A stretch of 64,000 nt of DNA, from positions 1-64,000 of the forward strand of contig JAFZTV010000088.1 in NCBI GenBank assembly GCA_017618625.1. Reading direction: 5' to 3'. The notes under the pieces were generated by a model. The model made no database searches. It worked only from the letters and a program-made list of their open reading frames with translations, and was not told the origin of the DNA. How positions within the stretch are numbered: position 1 is the stretch's first letter; every line of letters starts with the position of its first letter. Positions 17,713 to 24,605 of this stretch are shown here, in pieces. The DNA comes from Bacteroidales bacterium (GTDB lineage Bacteria > Bacteroidota > Bacteroidia > Bacteroidales > P3). Position numbers and translations under genes: made by a program.

Positions 17713-20280
17713 ATGTGGATAAAGAATACAGACAAAGAAGTCGAGTGCTTTCATCCTGTATGTAAGGAGGCTCTTGAGGGTGCATTGAAGCAACTGAATC
17801 TTGACAAGGACTATGAAGTGCAGCACCATCGGTATGTAGGCACTATCGAAATGGACTTAGTCATTGCCAGCAAGGAAACCAACAAGATATTGTGTGTAGT
17901 TGAGGTGAAACGTACCATTGCAGCTGTCAATAGTACACGCTATCAGTATCAAGCGATGAGTTATGTACAGTCATTGAGAGACAATGAGTTGGAAAGCCGA
18001 TACTATCTATTGACAAACCTTGAGAGTTCCTGTCTTTTCAAGTTCGATAAGAATCGCCCCAATGTTTACGAACAGATTATTGAGCCTGGTTTCTCGCTCA
18101 ATCACAAATTTGCAGATGTGAGCAAGGCAGACTTCATGACTGACTTGACAAAGCAATACGCCAACTTTATCTCCATCATCAAAGATGATAGTGGAAAGTA
18201 CATGCTTTCGTTCAAGCAGTTTGCCGATGAAATACATGACAAACTTGATAAAGAAATAGAGTGGAAAAAAGCTCTGGTGGCATTGTTCTATGAGTATATT
18301 CGAGGCTCGTTCACAAAGATAAATCGAAACGGACTAAGAACGATATCACAACTGTCAAACAAGGTTGACCTGATTTGTCGAGAGGGCTTGAAAGTGAACT
18401 TCAAAGACATCTTCACTCTGCCGGAATTGGCACCAAAACAGCGGAATGTTGAAACTAGCAGAACGCTCCTGCAGCAACTTTTTGACTTGGGTAAAACATA
18501 CGTTGATGCCGATGAGCTTGCCAGCGTCATGCACAAAGTGGTATCGGAGGAACATAAGCATGAGGGCGAAGTTCCCACGGATACCGACTTGGCCACATTA
18601 ATGCTTTGGCTGGTAAAATGTATCACGGGCGAGTTGAAGGCAGACGAAATGATTATGGACCCTGCATCGGGTAGTGGAAGTCTTCTGTGTGCAGCAGCAA
18701 ATGTATATGAACATATCCAACCGTCTCAATTGATAGCTAACGACATAAACAGCCGTTTGTTGCAACTGCTGTCTCTTAGAATTGGACTTAAATTTGCTTC
18801 TACGGTAGAAAAGGGGAACACGGCTCGGATAACTTCAAACAACATTACAGACCTGCCTACAACAGATTTCGAGCATGTAAAGGCAATCGTAATGAATCCT
18901 CCTTACCTTGCAGCCACAGGAGTAAATTGTGTACTAAGGAAAGCAGAACTATACAGAAGAATCCGACTCCTTAAAGGATGTGACCCGACAACGACAAGTG
19001 GCCAAATGCCACTTGAAGGCCCATTCGTTGAACTTGTGTCAACTTTGGCAAAGGATGGAACTGTCATGGCGGCAATTCTTCCTAATACCCATTTTACGAC
19101 AAAGGGCGATGCAAGTAAAGCTATCAGGAAAATGCTTTTGGATGACTTTGGCCTTCAAATTATTTTCAACTATCCTCAGGAGAAGCTGTTTGAAGGTGTC
19201 ACCCAGAATACGTCAATTGTCATTGGGGTGAAAGGTACGCATGAAAATAGTGTCCGCTATCTGTATAGTAACGAGATCGTGTCTGAAATTGATGCTAGTA
19301 CCATATCAGATGTATTAGATTCCGAGTTCAGCATAGAAGATCTTGCAAATATCAATAACCAGTTTGAAGGGTGTCTGATGCCGAAAGAGAAATTAGAGCA
19401 AATGATAGATGACGGCTGGCAAATCGGCAATATGACTAAACATGATGCACAAAACTTTGTTCAAGCCAACATTGCTACATCGAGACTTTTGACAATGCTT
19501 TCTAACAGCGAGTTCAATGATTATCAACGAGGGAAAATTGGCAACGAAGGTTGTACCGACTTGCTCTACTTAAATGCCAAGAATCCTTTCCTTACCAAGG
19601 CCCGCAAACAAATGAAAGGTCATTTGGCTGCAGGCCTGAATAATGCCAAATTTGATGAGTTGACATTAGGAGCAGGGGAATCTATATTCTTCAATGTTGG
19701 CGGAATGTCTGACCGCAAAATTCGCAAAGTTGTGGATATGTTCATTGAAGAAGAAAATGCAAAGAATAAAAAGCAGCGTCGCGACAAAAAGTCTCCTGAA
19801 GATTATGTGTCAATACTGAAGAAAGAGTCAGAACGAGTATCACCTGCGCACAGTGTAATGTTGCCACGAATGATACGTAGTAACGGACGCGTATTCGTAA
19901 GTGACCGTCCGACTTTTGTTTCGACAAATTTCTTTGTAATCAAGGCTGATGAAATGGGGGCAAAGATTCTTGCTTCCTGGTTCTCTACAATCTTCTATCA
20001 GTTAGAGTGCGAAGCATACGGAAATAACAGAAAAGGCTTGCGCAAGCTTGAGAAAGAAGACTATGAGCCTTTGCATGTTCCCGTTACATCAGAATTGTCA
20101 GAGGAAGAGAAACAACGAATAGTATCAACCCCGATTAACGAATTCATCAACCTCCGCTCTCCGCAAGTACGCGATGTCGATAGAGTATGGGCAGAGATTC
20201 TGTTTGGTGAGGATGCAGATGAACTCATTGAAGAAGCTCTGACGTTTGTTCCTATATTGGTTGCAGATAGGGAAAAATGA
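17713..20280 (+). CDS. nuclease-methyltransferase fusion (type IIG-like restriction enzyme)
   Basis: An 855-residue protein. The N-terminus resembles the HSDR_N nuclease fold: MDLVIASKETNKILCVVEVKR gives a PD-(D/E)xK core of Asp48 and Glu64-x-Lys66, with Gln-rich YQYQAMSY following. A helical linker leads to an N6-adenine methyltransferase domain: motif I MDPASGSGSLLCAA near 315-328 and motif IV NPPY near 394-397. The C-terminal ~350 residues should contain target recognition. It follows the m5C gene by 8 nt. The system thus appears to combine cutting, m6A and m5C. An open frame continues past the stop if one A of the AAAAA run at the stop is removed (see findings). Low GC supports transfer. 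Confidence 0.85.
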   Translation: MWIKNTDKEVECFHPVCKEALEGALKQLNLDKDYEVQHHRYVGTIEMDLVIASKETNKILCVVEVKRTIAAVNSTRYQYQAMSYVQSLRDNELESRYYLLTNLESSCLFKFDKNRPNVYEQIIEPGFSLNHKFADVSKADFMTDLTKQYANFISIIKDDSGKYMLSFKQFADEIHDKLDKEIEWKKALVALFYEYIRGSFTKINRNGLRTISQLSNKVDLICREGLKVNFKDIFTLPELAPKQRNVETSRTLLQQLFDLGKTYVDADELASVMHKVVSEEHKHEGEVPTDTDLATLMLWLVKCITGELKADEMIMDPASGSGSLLCAAANVYEHIQPSQLIANDINSRLLQLLSLRIGLKFASTVEKGNTARITSNNITDLPTTDFEHVKAIVMNPPYLAATGVNCVLRKAELYRRIRLLKGCDPTTTSGQMPLEGPFVELVSTLAKDGTVMAAILPNTHFTTKGDASKAIRKMLLDDFGLQIIFNYPQEKLFEGVTQNTSIVIGVKGTHENSVRYLYSNEIVSEIDASTISDVLDSEFSIEDLANINNQFEGCLMPKEKLEQMIDDGWQIGNMTKHDAQNFVQANIATSRLLTMLSNSEFNDYQRGKIGNEGCTDLLYLNAKNPFLTKARKQMKGHLAAGLNNAKFDELTLGAGESIFFNVGGMSDRKIRKVVDMFIEEENAKNKKQRRDKKSPEDYVSILKKESERVSPAHSVMLPRMIRSNGRVFVSDRPTFVSTNFFVIKADEMGAKILASWFSTIFYQLECEAYGNNRKGLRKLEKEDYEPLHVPVTSELSEEEKQRIVSTPINEFINLRSPQVRDVDRVWAEILFGEDADELIEEALTFVPILVADREK

Positions 20281-20437
20281 ATATGATGACTTGAGGTATT
20301 TGGATTACAATGATGTACTGAAGGTGTCTGAATCCTTTCTTCCGCCTATGAGTTAATCAACAAGTTAGAGGAGTATAATAACCTGTAATGTTTTGTGATA
20401 TTTGAGGTTTGAATGTGGATAGAATATGTATTTTTCG

Positions 20438-20445
20438 TACTTTTG
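20438..20445 (+). promoter_or_regulatory. -7 box of the GH20 gene
   Basis: TACTTTTG, a TAnnTTTG match, lies 4 nt before the GTG at 20450. It overlaps the N-terminal codons of the longer ORF beginning at 20426, which is why I reject that upstream ATG. It implies a leaderless or nearly leaderless mRNA. Confidence 0.7.
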
Positions 20446-20449
20446 CAAC

Positions 20450-22327
20450 GTGAAACGGCTTATTCATAACACGGGTTTCTATCTCGGATGTCTGCTTTCG
20501 CTGCTGACTCTTACGCTTTCGTCGTGTGGTAAAAGCTATGTCGCCGACGGAGTCAATATTATACCTGAGCCCGTATCGGTTACTACCAAGGCGCGCTCCT
20601 TCACACTCTCCAATAATACCAAGGTCTGTTTCTCCAACCTCGGTCAGAACAGCAAGACCGCCCGCTATATCACCAAGTCCCTCCGCCAGCTGCATTTTCA
20701 CGTCAAGCTTTCCGGCAAGGAACAGTTCAATTCTATCGTGTTTACAATCAATGACTCCGTCGATGCTACCCTCGGCGACGAGGGCTATGTGCTAGAAATC
20801 CGCCCTTCAGGCATACTTGTCTCAGCCAACAGCGAGACGGGTCTCTTCTACGGATACCAGTCTCTGGTGCAGATGTTGCCGGAAGATATCGGCAACGTGC
20901 GTTATTCCAAGGTTACATTGCCTGAATGTACGGTGGTTGACTACCCGCGTTTCGCGTGGCGTGGCTGCCATCTTGATGTCTCGCGACATTTCTTCTCGGT
21001 CAAGTACATCAAGCGCATGCTCGACATCATGGCTGCCTACAAGATGAACAAGTTCCACTGGCATCTGACCGACGACCATGGATGGCGACTTGAGAGTCAG
21101 CGTTACCCGTTGCTTAACAGTGTTGGATCGTGGCGAGGCGAACGTGGCGATGTCCCTTGGCAGGAGGCAGCACCGCCTGTGGCAGGCGAGTCACAGTCGT
21201 ATGGCGGATTCTATTCGCGTGACGATGTCGAGGAGATTGTCAGTTATGCCGCCCAGTTGCATATAGATGTCATACCAGAGATAGACATCCCCGGACATGC
21301 CAGCGCCATTTTGGCTGCATATCCCAATCTGGCATGCAATCGTGACGCGACATTCTCTGTTCAAACCGGTCCATACTGGCCTCCTTCGGCTGTGCTTTGT
21401 GCCGGTAACGACAGCCTTATGCCGTTTCTGTTCGGCCTTCTTGACGAGGTGGTGTCAATGTTCCCAGGGGAATATATACACATAGGAGGCAACGAGGTGT
21501 TCTTTGACGAGTGGGAATTGTGTCCACGCTGTCAGGCTCGTATGCGCAACCTCCATTTGGAAAACGAGTCGCAGCTGCAGCAATGGCTTGCCTCCAAGTT
21601 GAGTGAACATCTGGCATCGTTGGGTCGTCACGCTGTTGTGTGGGACGAAGTCGCTTCCGCATCATTGGCTGACGACGATATCGTTATGGCGTGGCGCGGT
21701 CAGCAGTGTGGGGTAGAGGCCGCTGCATCGGGCCGCAAGGTGGTTATGACTCCGTCCGACTTTTGTTCCTTCGACTATTACCAAGCCAATCCGAAATATC
21801 AGCCGCAGGCAATCGGTCAACCTGTCACTCTTGCGAAGGTCTATTCGTTCGACCCCCTGCCGAAAGAGCACGCGGCTGTTCCGCAGTCATCGGTCGTCGG
21901 CGGACAGTGTGAGTTGTGGACCGAGTATGTCAGCAAATGGTCGCAGGCGGAATATATGCTGCTGCCGCGTCTTTGTGCTATGTCGGAGGATTTGTGGACT
22001 CCTTCGTACCGCAAGGATTGGACTCGTTTCCGTTCCAAGGTGGAAAGCCACAAACTCCGTTTCGCTGCCCTAGATTACAACTACTGCGAGGGCTCCTTCA
22101 AGCCTCTGGTCAAGATGTCGCGACATCAGGGCGACAGCTTCACGGTCACCGTCTCGTCAGAGATTGAAGGCACGTATGTCTATTATACAACCGATGGCTC
22201 AATGCCTACTCTCGAATCGCCCACATACGTTGAGCCTTTGGTGCTGAAAGAGGGGACGATGCTCCGTCTGAGGTCGGTGTTCAACGGACTTCCACAGGAA
22301 GAGGTGTATGATTATGTGATAAAATAG
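20450..22327 (+). CDS. GH20 beta-N-acetylhexosaminidase-like lipoprotein with Asn in the catalytic Asp position
   Basis: A 625-residue surface or periplasmic glycosidase family protein that normally removes terminal GlcNAc/GalNAc. The GTG start gives a lipoprotein signal ending LTLSSC. A GH20b domain (about 30-150) precedes the GH20 barrel with KFHWHLTDDHGWRLES, VIPEIDIPGHA and a GGQCELWTEY tryptophan element. The hallmark HxGGDE motif reads HIGGNE (Asn348-Glu349), so the acid/base Glu remains but the Asp that orients the substrate acetamido group is Asn. A C-terminal chitobiase-like beta domain (YYTTDGSMPTLESPTYVEPL) completes it. It could be a weakened enzyme, a binding protein or an enzyme with altered mechanism. 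Confidence 0.9.
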   Translation: MKRLIHNTGFYLGCLLSLLTLTLSSCGKSYVADGVNIIPEPVSVTTKARSFTLSNNTKVCFSNLGQNSKTARYITKSLRQLHFHVKLSGKEQFNSIVFTINDSVDATLGDEGYVLEIRPSGILVSANSETGLFYGYQSLVQMLPEDIGNVRYSKVTLPECTVVDYPRFAWRGCHLDVSRHFFSVKYIKRMLDIMAAYKMNKFHWHLTDDHGWRLESQRYPLLNSVGSWRGERGDVPWQEAAPPVAGESQSYGGFYSRDDVEEIVSYAAQLHIDVIPEIDIPGHASAILAAYPNLACNRDATFSVQTGPYWPPSAVLCAGNDSLMPFLFGLLDEVVSMFPGEYIHIGGNEVFFDEWELCPRCQARMRNLHLENESQLQQWLASKLSEHLASLGRHAVVWDEVASASLADDDIVMAWRGQQCGVEAAASGRKVVMTPSDFCSFDYYQANPKYQPQAIGQPVTLAKVYSFDPLPKEHAAVPQSSVVGGQCELWTEYVSKWSQAEYMLLPRLCAMSEDLWTPSYRKDWTRFRSKVESHKLRFAALDYNYCEGSFKPLVKMSRHQGDSFTVTVSSEIEGTYVYYTTDGSMPTLESPTYVEPLVLKEGTMLRLRSVFNGLPQEEVYDYVIK

Positions 22328-22415
22328 TGATTAGTGATTGGTGATTAGTGATTAGTGATTAGTGATTAGTGGTCGGTGGTTGGTGGTCAGTGGTTAGTGG
22401 TCAGTGGTCGGTTAT
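22328..22415. repeat. GATTAGT / GGTCAGT heptamer array
   Basis: Directly after the GH20 stop is a run of near-identical 7-bp units (GTGATTA, GTGGTCA, GTGGTTG). Related arrays lie at 1819-1866, 7158-7176, 30168-30228, 42058-42130, 54447-54510 and 57430-57475, always at gene ends or in gaps. An AAACAT-rich leader (22420-22456) follows. Confidence 0.75.
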
Positions 22416-22498
22416 CTTTTTAAAAACATAAAAACATTCAGACAATTAAACATATCAACGATACCATATCGCAGATTCGTCAGGCCCGTGACATCACG

Positions 22499-23491
22499 TT
22501 GCCTCAGCTGAAAGAGATTCTTGAATCGAAAGACGAGGAGGGAATAAAAAGTCTATTTGAGCAAGCTCGCGAAGTTGCTGATTCAGTTTATGGAAAAAAA
22601 GTGTTCATCCGAGGACTGATAGAGATTTCCAGTCACTGTAGGAACGACTGCCTCTATTGCGGGTTGAGGCGAAGCCAGACAAGCGCTGTACGTTACCGCC
22701 TCACCGATGAGCAGATAATAGACTGTTGCGATAAAGGCTACCGTTTGGGTTTCCGCACCTTCGTGCTTCAAGGTGGTGAGGATGCATGGTTTGACGATAC
22801 AAGGATGGTTCGTATTGTGAGTGAAATACGCCGTCGATATCAGGACTGTGCCATTACGCTCTCCCTCGGTGAACGTTCAGACGAAAGTTACCAGAGACTT
22901 TTCGATGCAGGTGCCAACCGCTACCTGTTGCGTCACGAGACCGCCGACGCAGACCACTATGGCAAGCTCCATCCTGCCGATATGTCGTTCGAAAACCGGA
23001 TGCGCTGCCTGGAAACGCTGAAGGGAATTGGCTATCAGGTAGGCTGCGGCTTTATGGTGGGGTCGCCGTTTCAGACAGCGGAAACCATATACAAAGACCT
23101 TCAGTTTATCCGCTCATTCCAGCCCCACATGGTGGGTATCGGCCCGTTCATACCAGCTCATGAAACACCATTTGCCGACCGACCTCAGGGCAGTGTGGAG
23201 ACTACGTTGAGGCTGTTGTCGATAATACGGTTGCTGAATCCCCACGTGCTCCTACCCGCCACCACGGCGTTGGGCACGCTTCATTCGCTAGGACGTGAGC
23301 GGGGCATACTGGCTGGGGCCAACGTGGTGATGCCGAACCTTTCGCCTACCGAACACAGGAAAGACTACGCCATCTACGACAACAAAATATGTACGGGCGA
23401 CGAGGCTGCCGAATGCCGCAACTGCACCGAATACCGTATGCGTGCCATCGGCTATGAGACGGTGATCGACAGGGGCGACTACAAGTCGTGA
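22499..23491 (+). CDS. hydE: HydE-like radical SAM protein ([FeFe]-hydrogenase maturase family)
   Basis: A radical SAM enzyme of at least 330 residues. The cluster motif is CRNDCLYCG (Cx3Cx2C, residues about 47-54) in the HydE-type context IRGLIEISSHCRNDCLYCGLRR, followed by RYRLTDEQI, FRTFVLQGGED and the BATS-type C-terminal region (PATTALGTLH). HydE acts in assembly of the diiron cofactor of [FeFe]-hydrogenase. hydF, hydG and a hydrogenase are absent here, so partners must be elsewhere or it has another role. The frame is open back to 22424 without ATG/GTG/TTG; the natural-looking residues INDTISQIRQARDITL precede the TTG used here, so a rare start codon further upstream is likely. Confidence 0.85.
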   Translation: MPQLKEILESKDEEGIKSLFEQAREVADSVYGKKVFIRGLIEISSHCRNDCLYCGLRRSQTSAVRYRLTDEQIIDCCDKGYRLGFRTFVLQGGEDAWFDDTRMVRIVSEIRRRYQDCAITLSLGERSDESYQRLFDAGANRYLLRHETADADHYGKLHPADMSFENRMRCLETLKGIGYQVGCGFMVGSPFQTAETIYKDLQFIRSFQPHMVGIGPFIPAHETPFADRPQGSVETTLRLLSIIRLLNPHVLLPATTALGTLHSLGRERGILAGANVVMPNLSPTEHRKDYAIYDNKICTGDEAAECRNCTEYRMRAIGYETVIDRGDYKS

Positions 23492-23570
23492 ACATCAGGC
23501 GGTTGATTGCTAAATAAGGAAGAAAAATCGTTTTTTGTGAAAATATGTGTATTTTTACAAATTGTTTTGA

Positions 23571-23789
23571 TACACACTTGGCCCCGCCGCAACCGTTGGT
23601 ACATGGTTCAGTGACCTCCCATTCAGCTTTGGCGCTGGTGCTCAGGTTGGTATCGAGTATGATTTCGATGCACCTATCCAGCTGACTCTCGACTACAGAC
23701 CGATGGTTCATTTCCATCCTTGGGAAAAAGCATGGGGATGGGGACACTATCACGATTCATTCTGTTTCGGTGTCCGTTATCGTTTCTAA
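23571..23789 (+). pseudogene. 3' remnant of a small outer-membrane protein gene
   Basis: After an in-frame stop, 72 codons read TLGPAATVGTWF ... FGAGAQVGIEYDFDAPIQL ... SFCFGVRYRF then stop. They match the C-terminal half of the intact gene at 23973 (VGPAANLGVW, GLGAQAGIEYDFDFPLQL, FSVRYRF). There is no signal peptide or start, and the segment upstream to hydE is too short to hold one. GGCGGTTGATTG occurs in front of both copies (23498-23509 and 23863-23874), so this is a tandem duplicate that lost its 5' coding half. Confidence 0.85.
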
Positions 23790-23811
23790 GTCGATATTAC
23801 ACATTTCATAA

Positions 23812-23850
23812 AAAGAGAGCGCTGCCGAGTTGGGTGGCGTTCTCTTTCTG
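23812..23850 (+). terminator. terminator retained by the pseudogene
   Basis: An imperfect stem (AGAGAGCGCTGCC with GGGTGGCGTTCTCT, including wobble pairs) is followed by TTCTGTTTTT. It mirrors the terminator of the intact paralogue. Confidence 0.6.
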
Positions 23851-23913
23851 TTTTTAACATTTGGCGGTTGATTGAAAGTCTGATGTGGAGAATGTGTGTT
23901 CGAAATAATGTGA

Positions 23914-23921
23914 TAATTTTG
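23914..23921 (+). promoter_or_regulatory. -7 box of the small outer-membrane protein
   Basis: TAATTTTG, a TAnnTTTG match, lies 52 nt upstream of the ATG at 23973. It supports the later start over the long upstream ORF beginning at 23868, which would include the promoter. Confidence 0.65.
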
Positions 23922-23972
23922 CATTGTGTAAGATTAATTAAAACATCTGTTTGTTATCAAAAACACACGAAA

Positions 23973-24533
23973 ATGAAAAGACTTTTTATCACATTGATTG
24001 CGATTGTGGCTTTGAGCACATCGGCGATGGCGCAGTTTTCGCTCGGATTGAGACTTGGTGACTCCTATCATACCGGCAGGTATAATGGATATACCTACAG
24101 TGACTGGGGTTTCAACATCGAATTGTCTGCTGTGTACAATCTGTCAGATGCCAACAGAATTGAGGCAGAGTTGGGTTGGGCTGACTACAGTGGAAGCACT
24201 TCTGGTTATAGCTACGCAAGAGGTTACCTCCATTTGGCTGGCAGCTACCAGTGGTATTGGAACATTATCGCAGGCTTGGGCTGGTTTGTTGGTCCTGCTG
24301 CAAATCTCGGAGTCTGGATTTACGATGCTCACTATTCGGGCTATCATTCTAGCGATGCGGCGTTCATCCTGGGTTTGGGTGCACAGGCTGGTATTGAATA
24401 TGATTTCGATTTCCCTCTGCAGCTGGCTATTGACACCCGCCCGTGTCTTAACTTCGGTATTCCCGGCGACCTTACAGGAGGAGTGTTTTTCTGGCCCTCG
24501 TGGTTTAACTTCAGCGTCCGCTATCGCTTCTAA
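23973..24533 (+). CDS. small outer-membrane beta-barrel protein
   Basis: A 186-residue protein with a signal peptide (MKRLFITLIAIVALSTSAMAQ) and alternating hydrophobic strands typical of an eight-stranded porin-like barrel (OmpW/opacity class). It ends in FSVRYRF, the aromatic C-terminal beta-signal used for BAM-dependent insertion. The GLGWFVGPAANLGVW and GIEYDFDFPLQLAIDTRP segments are shared with the broken copy at 23571 and the protein at 46007, so this is a three-member family in the window. Function is unknown. The start at 23973 is chosen because of the signal peptide and the promoter at 23914. Confidence 0.82.
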   Translation: MKRLFITLIAIVALSTSAMAQFSLGLRLGDSYHTGRYNGYTYSDWGFNIELSAVYNLSDANRIEAELGWADYSGSTSGYSYARGYLHLAGSYQWYWNIIAGLGWFVGPAANLGVWIYDAHYSGYHSSDAAFILGLGAQAGIEYDFDFPLQLAIDTRPCLNFGIPGDLTGGVFFWPSWFNFSVRYRF

Positions 24534-24548
24534 CTGTCGGATATAAAA

Positions 24549-24589
24549 CAAGAGGGAGGCATTGCTGAATAGTGGTGCCTCTCTTTTTT
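24549..24589 (+). terminator. intrinsic terminator
   Basis: A G/C-rich stem (AGAGGGAGGCATT with GTGGTGCCTCTCT, some wobble) followed by seven to eight T residues ends the outer-membrane protein transcript just before the convergent mfd gene. Confidence 0.8.
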
Positions 24590-24605
24590 TGCTCCGTTAG
24601 GTCGT

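Noticed and set aside
15250..20280. DISARM or BREX system built around the two methylases
   Set aside because: No helicase with DUF1998, no phospholipase-D-like protein, no ATPase and no PglZ partner are present in the operon; a restriction-modification system explains all three genes.
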